From Clostridia bacterium (GTDB lineage: Bacteria > Bacillota_A > Clostridia > Oscillospirales > CAG-272): DNA of 11,575 bases. Within the stretch, counting starts at the first letter, position 1, and every line of letters begins with the position of its first letter. The stretch lies in NCBI GenBank assembly GCA_017462445.1, contig JAFTRB010000211.1, positions 1-11,575 of the forward strand, read 5' to 3'. The position numbers were made by a program, and so were the translations under genes. Below, in pieces: positions 1 through 6,332 of the stretch. The notes beneath the pieces are model-generated. The model searched no databases. It was not told the origin of the DNA and worked only from the letters and a program-made list of their open reading frames with translations.

Positions 1-125
1 TTCGTTATGACAGCGTCCATTTAAATGCGATAGGATATGCGATGCTCGCTAACAGAGTATTTGAAAGAATGCTCGACAACGGCTATTTTGATGCCCTTTA
101 TGACTACTTGGATAGCCTTCAATAA
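1..125 (+). CDS. SGNH/GDSL-family hydrolase, C-terminal end only (partial)
   Basis: This is the 3' end of a gene that begins before the window. The open frame starts at base 3 and gives 40 residues before the TAA at 123-125. The first residues read YDSVHLNAIGYAMLANRVF. That contains the D-x-x-H block, with the catalytic Asp and His, that closes the active site of SGNH/GDSL esterases and lipases and is usually followed by a helix like this one. Members of the family remove acyl groups from sugars, lipids or cell-wall polymers, so the substrate cannot be given from this fragment. The small gene at 144 begins 18 bases after the stop, so the two are probably co-transcribed. The family call rests on a single motif; the serine-containing N-terminus is not visible. 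Confidence 0.72.
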   Translation, partial: RYDSVHLNAIGYAMLANRVFERMLDNGYFDALYDYLDSLQ

Positions 126-143
126 GCTAATGAGGTGATGGAA

Positions 144-275
144 ATGAAAAAACTGAATGAAATAATCAATGGAGCGGAGTATACCCCTCCCATAGTTGTC
201 ATCTCCAGCCTTGATAAGGAGGACATCATAACAACCTCCTGGGGCTTACCTGAAGTTGGCTTTAATGATTGGTAA
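144..275 (+). CDS. Small protein of unknown function (43 residues)
   Basis: I do not recognise a characterised family. The frame starts at an ATG preceded by AGGTGAT at 132-138, with good spacing, and ends in TAA at 273-275 just before a terminator cluster. The product starts MKKLNEIINGAEYTPPIVV and contains the acidic-to-serine stretch LDKEDIITTSW, ending GLPEVGFNDW. It has no cysteines, no hydrophobic segment long enough to cross a membrane and no clear signal peptide. From memory, many tiny clostridial proteins carry an E-D-I/V-I-x-T/S-S stretch of this kind, but their role is unknown to me. It lies 18 bases after the SGNH hydrolase gene and is probably in the same transcript. The ribosome binding site and tidy placement support a real gene; the short length keeps confidence moderate. 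Confidence 0.6.
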   Translation: MKKLNEIINGAEYTPPIVVISSLDKEDIITTSWGLPEVGFNDW

Positions 276-284
276 AAAATAAAA

Positions 285-306
285 CCCCCACGGTTTTCCG
301 TGGGGG
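285..306 (-). terminator. Rho-independent terminator, minus strand (for the GH2 gene)
   Basis: CCCCCACGG (285-293) and CCGTGGGGG (298-306) form a perfect 9-bp stem with a TTTT loop. Read on the minus strand, the hairpin is followed by TTTTATTTTTT, a good U-tract, while on the plus strand it is followed by A-rich sequence. It therefore ends transcripts coming leftward from the glycoside hydrolase gene, whose stop codon is at 382-384. Confidence 0.85.
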
Positions 307-308
307 AA

Positions 309-350
309 AAAGAACCGAGTGGATTCTGTCCTCTCGGTTCTTTCTTATTT
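309..350 (+). terminator. Rho-independent terminator, plus strand, probably bidirectional
   Basis: AAAGAACCGAG (309-319) pairs with CTCGGTTCTTT (333-343) around a 13-base loop. The plus strand continues TTTCTTATTT, ending the upstream SGNH/small-protein transcript. On the minus strand the same stem is followed by TTCTTTTT-like sequence, so it can also stop transcripts from the convergent glycoside hydrolase gene. Confidence 0.82.
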
Positions 351-381
351 ACGGCAAGCCGGGGTGAAGGAGCCACCTGCT

Positions 382-2070
382 TTAGCATTTTTTAATTCTT
401 TCCATAAGGGGCATAAATCTCTCGGGGGAGAGCTTTATCACCTCTCGGTCATAGGTGAGTATACCGTTTGTCTCGTCCTCTACATCCGATACCTGGGTGT
501 ATACAAAGGCGGAAGCGCCGCCCTCGGCAAGGGGCAATACCTGCTTTTCGTAAAGCTCGTATACCGCATCTGCAAAGGCGGGGAGATTGTCAAAGCTCTT
601 GTAGCCATAGTTTTTTTCGCCAAAGAGATGCCCCTCACAGCGGTAGGAGTAGCCGCCAAACTCGCTTATGACCAGTGGGCGCGAGTCCGCATCCTTGATT
701 TCAAGCGGCTTGAAGTATATGTGCCTCGAATCAACATCGCTCTTTGTTCTTCTGAACCAGCCCGATGTGGCATCTATAATTCTTGTACCGTCCTTTGCCT
801 TGAGCTTCTCAAACATCTCGTCGGCCCGGAACTGCCCCCAGCCCTCGTTAAATATGGTATAGTAAACCACAGAGGGGGTGTTGTACAGCAAATCGGCTAT
901 GCCGTACATCGTGTTTTCAAATATCGCTCTGCTCTCCTTATTTCTGTGGCGGAGAGTATCCGGGAGCTTCTGCAGTCCGATAGTGGGCAGAGCTGTATCA
1001 AGAAGGAAGGAGTATTTTCCGTTGTTGACCATATCCTGGAAAACCGCAATTCCCTCCCTGTCACAGAGGTAGTAGAATATCATCGGCTCAACCTTGATAT
1101 GCTTTCTCAGCATATTAAAGCCGAGAGATTTTACAGCTCTTATGTCATCAAGGTAGCCGTCGATCGTAGCGGGAAGAAACAGTCCGTCCGGGAAATATCC
1201 CTGGTCTAAAAGGCCGTTAAAGACATAGGGCTTACCGTTCAGGCATATGCGATTTACACCGTTTATCTGGCGTATATCCACAGTGCGGATGGCAAAGTAG
1301 CTCTCAATTTTATCTAGACCGCTCTCAAGAGTGAAGTAATAAAGATTAGGCTCCTCGGGGGACCATAGCCTTGGATTTTCGGGGCGAATAGTTATCTCGT
1401 TCCCCTCGAATTCATAGACCTCTCGGCCGTTCAGAGTGAGCGTCTTTTTGCTTTCTCCGCCCTTTACCAATACTGTAACGCCATCCTGCAGAGGCTCTAT
1501 GCGTATGGATTCAATAGCGCTCTCGGGAATGCTTTCCAGCCACACAGACTGCCATATTCCGCTGACAGGGGTATACCACATACCTCCGCGTCGCTTGGTC
1601 TGCTTTCCGTAGGGATATTTGAGGTCAAGCGTGTCGGTAAACTCAACCCTGAGCGTATTTTCTCCGTTGATGATAGCCTCTGTAATATCAAGCGAAAAGG
1701 GGAGATATCCTCCTTCGTTTTCGCCTACGGGAGTGCCGTTTACATATACCCGACACACCTGGTCTACTGCGCCAAAATGGATAAGGGCTCTGCTTTTTAC
1801 AAAGCCATCGGGGAGAGAAAAGGAGCGCTCATAATAGCAGTCCTTGTAGCCATCTATACTCATCTCAACTCCCGAGAGGGCGCTCTCCGGGCAAAAGGGA
1901 ACTAATATCTCTGTGTCTATTTCCGGCTTTTTACCGCCTAAATGAAACTGCCATTTACCGTTCAAAGAGAGGAAGCTATCTCTCTTGAACTGCGGACGGG
2001 GGTAATAGCTGTGGGGACACTCGCTGTCCATGCTCTCAATATATCTTGTTTTAAGTTTGTTTTTGTCCAT
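382..2070 (-). CDS. Glycoside hydrolase family 2 protein (beta-galactosidase/beta-glucuronidase type)
   Basis: The 562-residue protein has the three-part GH2 plan. Residues about 30-180 form the beta-sandwich sugar-binding domain (LNGKWQF, then RRGGMWYTPVSGIWQSVWLE), about 185-265 an immunoglobulin-like domain, and about 270-560 the TIM barrel. The acid/base glutamate is E409 in FNEGWGQF and the nucleophile is E470 in ISEFGGYS; both are intact. The ending YTQVSDVEDETNGILTYDRE is typical of this clan. The family hydrolyses terminal beta-linked galactose, glucuronate, mannose or related sugars, and motifs alone do not fix which. There is no signal peptide, so it probably acts in the cytoplasm on imported oligosaccharides. 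The ATG at 2070-2068 has GGAG at 2080-2077, six bases upstream. It is a single-gene unit, divergent from the DUF1846 gene. Some GH2 proteins are longer; this compact form is complete. Confidence 0.93.
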   Translation of the reverse strand: MDKNKLKTRYIESMDSECPHSYYPRPQFKRDSFLSLNGKWQFHLGGKKPEIDTEILVPFCPESALSGVEMSIDGYKDCYYERSFSLPDGFVKSRALIHFGAVDQVCRVYVNGTPVGENEGGYLPFSLDITEAIINGENTLRVEFTDTLDLKYPYGKQTKRRGGMWYTPVSGIWQSVWLESIPESAIESIRIEPLQDGVTVLVKGGESKKTLTLNGREVYEFEGNEITIRPENPRLWSPEEPNLYYFTLESGLDKIESYFAIRTVDIRQINGVNRICLNGKPYVFNGLLDQGYFPDGLFLPATIDGYLDDIRAVKSLGFNMLRKHIKVEPMIFYYLCDREGIAVFQDMVNNGKYSFLLDTALPTIGLQKLPDTLRHRNKESRAIFENTMYGIADLLYNTPSVVYYTIFNEGWGQFRADEMFEKLKAKDGTRIIDATSGWFRRTKSDVDSRHIYFKPLEIKDADSRPLVISEFGGYSYRCEGHLFGEKNYGYKSFDNLPAFADAVYELYEKQVLPLAEGGASAFVYTQVSDVEDETNGILTYDREVIKLSPERFMPLMERIKKC

Positions 2071-2098
2071 AGCCTTCTCCGTTTTCTTTACTATCTAT

Positions 2099-2127
2099 AT
2101 TCTACCACCCGAGGCAAAAAAATGCAA
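2099..2127 (-). promoter_or_regulatory. Promoter for the GH2 gene
   Basis: On the minus strand TTGCAT (2127-2122) and TAGAAT (2104-2099) are separated by exactly 17 bases, a good sigma-A-type pair. It lies about 30 bases upstream of the GH2 start codon. One copy of the ATTCCTTTT 9-mer (2135-2143) sits just upstream of the -35 box. Confidence 0.65.
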
Positions 2128-2134
2128 CAAAAAG

Positions 2135-2205
2135 ATTCCTTTTCACCGACAAAATTTTTACCAAAAAATTTTTATAAATATTCCTTTTAACCTTGAAAAA
2201 GGAAT
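2135..2205. promoter_or_regulatory. Candidate operator: ATTCCTTTT three times (two direct, one inverted)
   Basis: The 9-mer ATTCCTTTT occurs at 2135-2143 and 2180-2188 and in inverted form (AAAAGGAAT) at 2197-2205. The last two make a perfect 9-bp inverted repeat with an 8-base spacer that covers the -35 box of the DUF1846 promoter. The first copy lies next to the -35 box of the opposite promoter. The direct copies are 45 bp apart, close to whole turns of the helix. This arrangement is that of a regulator binding between divergent genes; no regulator gene is visible and the assignment is inference. Confidence 0.45.
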
Positions 2206-2221
2206 TCGAATGTGTTAAAAT
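2193..2221 (+). promoter_or_regulatory. Promoter for the DUF1846 gene
   Basis: TTGAAA (2193-2198) and TAAAAT (2216-2221) are 17 bases apart, and TG at 2213-2214 gives an extended -10. The start codon of the DUF1846 gene is 34 bases downstream of the -10. The -35 box is embedded in the inverted repeat made by the second and third 9-mers. Confidence 0.8.
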
Positions 2222-2254
2222 ATTTGTGTTAATTTTTTTGACCGAGGTAAGATT

Positions 2255-3742
2255 ATGTTAATTCAAGGCTTTGATAACGAGCAATATCTCAAGCTCCAGT
2301 CTCAAAAGATTCGTGAGCGAATATCCCTGTTTGGCGAAAAGCTCTATCTTGAGTTTGGCGGAAAGCTCTTCGATGACTTCCACGCCTCTCGCGTTTTGCC
2401 CGGCTTTGCCCCCGATAGCAAGATCAAGATGCTTATCGAGATAAAGGACGAGGCGGAGATTATTATCGCTATCAATACCGCAGATATTGAGAAGAACAAG
2501 GTTCGTGGGGACCTCGGCATTACCTATGACCTTGATGTTCTTCGCCTGATCGATGCGTTTCGCGGCTGTGGGCTTTATGTCGGCTCTGTTGTTATGACAA
2601 GGTTCAAGCCCAGTCCCGTTTCCGACGCCTTTAAGGCGAAGCTTGAAAAGCTTGGTATAAAGGTTTACAAGCATTATGCTATTGACGGCTACCCTCACAA
2701 TATACCGCATATTGTGTCTGAGGCAGGCTTTGGGCAGAATGAATATATAGAAACCACTCGCCCTGTTGTTATTGTCACCGCCCCCGGCCCGGGCTCGGGC
2801 AAGATGGCAACCTGTCTCTCGCAGATATATCACGAGAGCCGTATGGGAATGAAGTCGGGCTATGCAAAGTTTGAAACCTTCCCTATATGGAATATACCGC
2901 TTAACCACCCTGTAAATTTGGCGTATGAGGCGGCTACCGCCGATCTCGCCGATGTAAATATGCTAGACCCGTTCCATCTCGAGGCTTACGGCAAAACCGC
3001 TGTAAACTATAACAGAGATGTAGAGGTATATCCCGTTCTGCGGGCTATGCTTCAGGAAATTCTTGGTGAATGCCCCTACAAGTCACCCACCGATATGGGA
3101 GTAAATATGGCAGGCTTCTGCATCTATGATGACGAGGCTGTTTCTGCTGCGGCAAGACAGGAGATTATCCGTCGCTACTACACCGCTCTGTGCAATCTCC
3201 GCAAGGGAACAGGCAGCGAGGTAGAGAGGGAGAAGATAGAGATGCTTATGCGCAGGCTCTCCTGCGATCCTGTCGCTGACAGACCCTGTGTTTCTGCCGC
3301 GCTTGCAAAGGCGGAGGAGACAGGTAATCCTGCTGTTGCAATAGAGCTTAACGACGGTAGAATTGTCACAGGCAAGACTTCCTCTCTTCTGGGAGCCTCC
3401 AGCGCCGCTCTTCTCAACGCTCTTAAGGCTATTGCAGGCATTGATAAGGATGAGGATATTATTTCCCCCGAAATTCTTGCCCCCATTCAGGTGCTGAAGA
3501 CTCAGAACCTGGGCAACCACAACCCAAGGCTACATACCGATGAGGTGCTTATCGCCCTTGCCATATCCGCCGCCAACAATCCAAAGGCTGCTATGGCAAT
3601 GCAGGCAATCCAGGCGCTCAAGAATGCCGAGGTGCATTCCACTGTCATTCTGTCTCAGGTTGACGCAGGCACCTTCCGCAAGCTTGGCGTTAACCTCTCC
3701 TGCGAGCCAAGATACCAGACCAAGAAGCTTTTCCACAAATAA
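2255..3742 (+). CDS. DUF1846 (UPF0371) family protein
   Basis: The 495-residue product is a full-length member of DUF1846, recognised from its start MLIQGFDNEQYLKLQSQKI, from FGGKLFDDFHASRVLPGF (about 34-51) and from the C-terminal LKTQNLGNHNPRLHTDEVL (about 414-432). The family is widespread in Firmicutes, folds as a soluble cytoplasmic protein, and has no agreed biochemical function. Residues 175-184 (TAPGPGSGKM) look like a phosphate-binding P-loop, and GRIVTGKTSSLLGASSA (about 368-384) is a second glycine/serine-rich segment, so nucleotide binding is plausible but unproven. The ATG at 2255 has GAGGT at 2244-2248. It appears to be transcribed alone, from the extended -10 promoter at 2193-2221 to the terminator at 3749-3780. 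Nothing is truncated or frameshifted. Confidence 0.92.
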   Translation: MLIQGFDNEQYLKLQSQKIRERISLFGEKLYLEFGGKLFDDFHASRVLPGFAPDSKIKMLIEIKDEAEIIIAINTADIEKNKVRGDLGITYDLDVLRLIDAFRGCGLYVGSVVMTRFKPSPVSDAFKAKLEKLGIKVYKHYAIDGYPHNIPHIVSEAGFGQNEYIETTRPVVIVTAPGPGSGKMATCLSQIYHESRMGMKSGYAKFETFPIWNIPLNHPVNLAYEAATADLADVNMLDPFHLEAYGKTAVNYNRDVEVYPVLRAMLQEILGECPYKSPTDMGVNMAGFCIYDDEAVSAAARQEIIRRYYTALCNLRKGTGSEVEREKIEMLMRRLSCDPVADRPCVSAALAKAEETGNPAVAIELNDGRIVTGKTSSLLGASSAALLNALKAIAGIDKDEDIISPEILAPIQVLKTQNLGNHNPRLHTDEVLIALAISAANNPKAAMAMQAIQALKNAEVHSTVILSQVDAGTFRKLGVNLSCEPRYQTKKLFHK

Positions 3743-3748
3743 TTATTG

Positions 3749-3780
3749 ACGGGTCTCCATTCGGAGACTCGTTTTTCTTT
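3749..3780 (+). terminator. Rho-independent terminator after the DUF1846 gene
   Basis: CGGGTCTCC (3750-3758) pairs with GGAGACTCG (3763-3771), including one G-U pair, around the loop ATTC, and is followed by TTTTTCTTT. It starts seven bases after the stop codon. Confidence 0.85.
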
Positions 3781-3828
3781 GAAAAAGTGGTTTTATAAAC
3801 CGCTTACTATATTAATATGGAATAAAGA

Positions 3829-3848
3829 AGGGAGTGAGTAATATGTAA
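3829..3848 (+). promoter_or_regulatory. Start-stop element (ribosome binding site plus ATG-TAA) in the rtcB leader
   Basis: GGGAGTGAG just upstream of ATG (3843-3845) looks like a working ribosome binding site, but the very next codon is TAA (3846-3848). No longer frame uses this site: a GTG at 3834 reads only four codons to the same TAA. The element lies 51 bases before the rtcB start, which has its own AAAGGAG. It may capture a ribosome in the leader, or be the remnant of a lost small gene. Confidence 0.35.
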
Positions 3849-3899
3849 TACCCTCGGCACGGTGTGCGGAGCTGAAAATTTTTATGAAAGGAGAATTAT

Positions 3900-5048
3900 A
3901 TGTTTGATATATACGGAAAATACACGGGCGCTGTTATCTATTCGGATATATGTGAGAGCGAGGCGTTATCTCAGCTCTATGATTTATGTAATCACCCCAT
4001 ATTTGAGGGCGCAAGGATCAGGATAATGCCCGATGTTCACGCAGGAGCGGGATGTACGGTTGGAACAACCATCTGTATGGAAAGGAAGGCGGTTATACCC
4101 TCTATAGTCGGAGCGGATATCGGATGCGGAGTATATACGGTTATATTTGAGTCGGGTGAGATAGATTACAAGGCTCTTGATGACTTTATTATCAGCAATA
4201 TCCCCTGCGGAATGGCAATACGTAATTCTGTTCACCCCAGGATGTCAAATGAGCTGAAAAGGGAAATTCGCAATCTTTGCGAGGCGCTTAAAATGTACCG
4301 CTCGGAGCAGTCTTTTATTCGTTCCTGCGGCTCGTTAGGCGGAGGAAATCACTATATTGAGGTCGGCTTAAATGAGGATGGCAGATATTCATTATCCATT
4401 CATACCGGCTCTCGCGGTCTTGGCAAATGTGTGGCAGAATATTTCTCGGACAAAGCGAAGGCATATATTGACGAAAGGGGTATAACGGGAATTAACAGAA
4501 ATATGCCATACCTGGAGGATGAGGGCTATTTTGAGTATGTCAGATGGATGCAGGTTTGCCAGAGCATGGCTGCTGCCAGCCGCAGACTTATAGCCGGGGA
4601 TATTCTTGCCCATCTTGGCGCAAGACCCATAGAGTCCTTTGACACTGTGCATAACTACATAGAAATGCACAGGGAGGGCGGAATAACTATCCGAAAGGGC
4701 TCGGTTTCCGCAAAAAGCGGTGAGAAGCTTGCAATTCCTCTGAATATGCGTGATGGCGTGCTTATTGCCAGAGGAAGGGGCAACGAGGAGTGGAACTTCT
4801 CTGCGCCACACGGAGCGGGCAGACTTATGTCAAGAGCGGAGGCGAAGGCAACCATCTCGCTTGATAAATACAGGGAAGTGATGGCTGGCATCGAGAGCTG
4901 GTCTGTGGTAAAGGAGACCGTAGATGAGTCGCCTATGGCATATAAGCCTGCTTCGCTTATCATGGAGCAGGTAAGGGACACGGTTGATATACTTTCCCTT
5001 GTTCGTCCGCGCTACAACTTCAAGGCTCGCTCTATCCTGGGCAAGTAA
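3900..5048 (+). CDS. rtcB: RNA-splicing ligase RtcB
   Basis: The 382-residue protein is a complete RtcB, the GTP- and Mn2+-dependent ligase that joins 2',3'-cyclic phosphate (or 3'-phosphate) to 5'-OH RNA ends. Motifs appear in family order: PDVHAGAGCTVGTT (44-57), GADIGCGV (71-78) with metal ligands D73 and C76, GGGNH (147-151, H151), HTGSRGLG (168-175, H168), H251 in VHNYIEM, and PHGAGR (303-308) with H304 as the histidine that is guanylated. It is on the short side for the family (E. coli RtcB is about 408 residues), but no key residue is missing. The start has AAAGGAG at 3887-3893, six bases upstream. It is flanked by terminators on both sides, so it is likely monocistronic. No rtcA, rtcR or archease gene is nearby. 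Expected roles are RNA repair or tRNA end-joining in the cytoplasm. Confidence 0.95.
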   Translation: MFDIYGKYTGAVIYSDICESEALSQLYDLCNHPIFEGARIRIMPDVHAGAGCTVGTTICMERKAVIPSIVGADIGCGVYTVIFESGEIDYKALDDFIISNIPCGMAIRNSVHPRMSNELKREIRNLCEALKMYRSEQSFIRSCGSLGGGNHYIEVGLNEDGRYSLSIHTGSRGLGKCVAEYFSDKAKAYIDERGITGINRNMPYLEDEGYFEYVRWMQVCQSMAAASRRLIAGDILAHLGARPIESFDTVHNYIEMHREGGITIRKGSVSAKSGEKLAIPLNMRDGVLIARGRGNEEWNFSAPHGAGRLMSRAEAKATISLDKYREVMAGIESWSVVKETVDESPMAYKPASLIMEQVRDTVDILSLVRPRYNFKARSILGK

Positions 5049-5077
5049 GAGAAATAACTGCGGGTTAATTACAGTAA

Positions 5078-5120
5078 GAGGGCATAGCCCTCGGGGCAGA
5101 CTTTCGGTCTGCCTTTTTTT
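5078..5120 (+). terminator. Rho-independent terminator after rtcB (two tandem hairpins)
   Basis: A small stem GAGGGC/GCCCTC (5078-5083 with 5087-5092) is followed by GGCAGAC/GTCTGCC (5095-5101 with 5107-5113), loop TTTCG, and then seven Ts. The second hairpin is the terminator proper. It lies 46 bases after the rtcB stop codon. Confidence 0.88.
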
Positions 5121-5142
5121 GCCTTCATTGACGGCGAGTTGG

Positions 5143-5171
5143 TTGACAATATAATTGTTTGATGGTAAAAT
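5143..5171 (+). promoter_or_regulatory. Promoter of the sbcDC operon
   Basis: A consensus TTGACA (5143-5148) and TAAAAT (5166-5171) are separated by 17 bases, with TG at 5163-5164 giving an extended -10. It predicts strong sigma-A transcription starting about 20 bases before the sbcD start. A short inverted repeat ACAAT-ATA-ATTGT (5146-5158) overlaps the -35 box and could be an operator, though it is short enough to be chance. Confidence 0.85.
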
Positions 5172-5198
5172 ATACTTATAAAAATTCAGGAGGCGAAG

Positions 5199-6332
5199 AT
5201 GAAGCTTTTACATCTGTCGGATTTACATATAGGCAAGAGGCTGAATGAGTTCTCGCTCATTGAGGACCAAAGATTTATTCTCAATCAAATATGCGATATA
5301 GTGAAGGAGAATGCCCCCGATGCGGTGCTTATCGCAGGGGATGTATATGACAAGAGTGTTCCATCTGCTGAGGCGGTTAGTCTTTTTGACGAGTTCCTTG
5401 TTAACCTTTCGCGCCTTAATACCAGAATTATGGTAATCAGCGGAAACCACGATTCGCCGGAAAGAATTGCCTTTGGCTCTCGTCTTATGGAGGCCAGCGG
5501 AGTTTATATGTGCCCGGTGTATAGCGCAGAAAGCCGGTCTGTTACACTTGCGGATGAATATGGCGAGTGCGACATATATATGCTCCCCTTTGTCAAGCCC
5601 GCAAATGTGCGAAGATTCTTTCCCGATGAGCAGATCGAGAGCTACACAGATGCCATTCGCGTGGCTGTCAATAATATGAATATTGATCCCGAAAAAAGAA
5701 ATGTGCTGATAGCGCACCAGTATGTCACGGGCGCACAGCGGAGTGAGTCGGAGGAGTTAAGCGTAGGCGGCCTTGATAATGTGGAGGTATCTGCGTTGTT
5801 GGACTTTGACTATGTAGCGCTAGGTCATATTCACGGCCCCCAGAATTGCGCGGATAATGTCAGATACTGCGGTACGCCGCTTAAGTATTCCTTCTCGGAG
5901 GTTGAGCATAAAAAGAGCGCAACCCTTGTCACCCTCGGCAAGAAGGGTGATATCAGCCTTGATACAATACCGCTTTCTCCTATGCGTGAAATGTACAGGC
6001 TATACGGTAGCTTTGACGAGTTGCTTGGAAAGGGAAAAGATAACGATGCGCTCAGGGAGGCGTTTGTTCAGATTACTCTGACCGACGAGGACGAGGTGCC
6101 TGACGCCTTGGCAATACTGAGGGCCTTCTATCACAATATAATGGAGCTGAGATATGACAACACTCGCACACGGAATATTGGCAAGGAGGTCGGAGCAGTT
6201 GATGTAAAGAATCGCTCTCCGCTTGAGCTTGTCGGCGAGTTTTACAGCTACAGAAATGGAAGAGAAATGAGCGAAGAGGAGTCTACTATTGTCAGAAGCC
6301 TGATAGAGGAGATTTGGGAGGATGGAGAATGA
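5199..6332 (+). CDS. sbcD: Nuclease SbcCD subunit D (Mre11-type)
   Basis: The 377-residue protein is the Mn2+-dependent nuclease subunit of SbcCD, which cleaves hairpins, cruciform tips and blocked double-strand ends in DNA. The metallophosphoesterase motifs are all present: SDLHIGK (D8, H10), AGDVYD (D48), SGNHDSPER (N83, H84), AHQYV (H173) and LGHIHGP (H210, H212). The C-terminal part, about 260-377, is the capping and SbcC-binding region; it is less conserved and I assign it by position. The ATG has a perfect AGGAGG at 5188-5193, five bases upstream. It is the first gene of a two-gene operon: its TGA (6330-6332) overlaps the sbcC ATG by four bases, the usual sign of translational coupling and of a fixed subunit ratio. 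Confidence 0.96.
   Translation: MKLLHLSDLHIGKRLNEFSLIEDQRFILNQICDIVKENAPDAVLIAGDVYDKSVPSAEAVSLFDEFLVNLSRLNTRIMVISGNHDSPERIAFGSRLMEASGVYMCPVYSAESRSVTLADEYGECDIYMLPFVKPANVRRFFPDEQIESYTDAIRVAVNNMNIDPEKRNVLIAHQYVTGAQRSESEELSVGGLDNVEVSALLDFDYVALGHIHGPQNCADNVRYCGTPLKYSFSEVEHKKSATLVTLGKKGDISLDTIPLSPMREMYRLYGSFDELLGKGKDNDALREAFVQITLTDEDEVPDALAILRAFYHNIMELRYDNTRTRNIGKEVGAVDVKNRSPLELVGEFYSYRNGREMSEEESTIVRSLIEEIWEDGE

Noticed and set aside
319..1209. Long plus-strand open frame opposite the glycoside hydrolase
   Set aside because: It is a shadow of the minus-strand GH2 gene, which has intact catalytic motifs; the plus-strand frame starts inside a terminator hairpin and has no recognisable domain.
3785..3805. 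Second terminator or promoter in front of rtcB (AAGTGGTTT/AAACCGCTT)
   Set aside because: The 9-bp stem has a loop of three and no T-run, and no -35/-10 pair with acceptable spacing could be found nearby, so neither label is justified.
6314..6328. Earlier TTG start for sbcC
   Set aside because: It falls next to the GGGAGG ribosome binding site used by the ATG at 6329; the protein family begins at MRPLKL.
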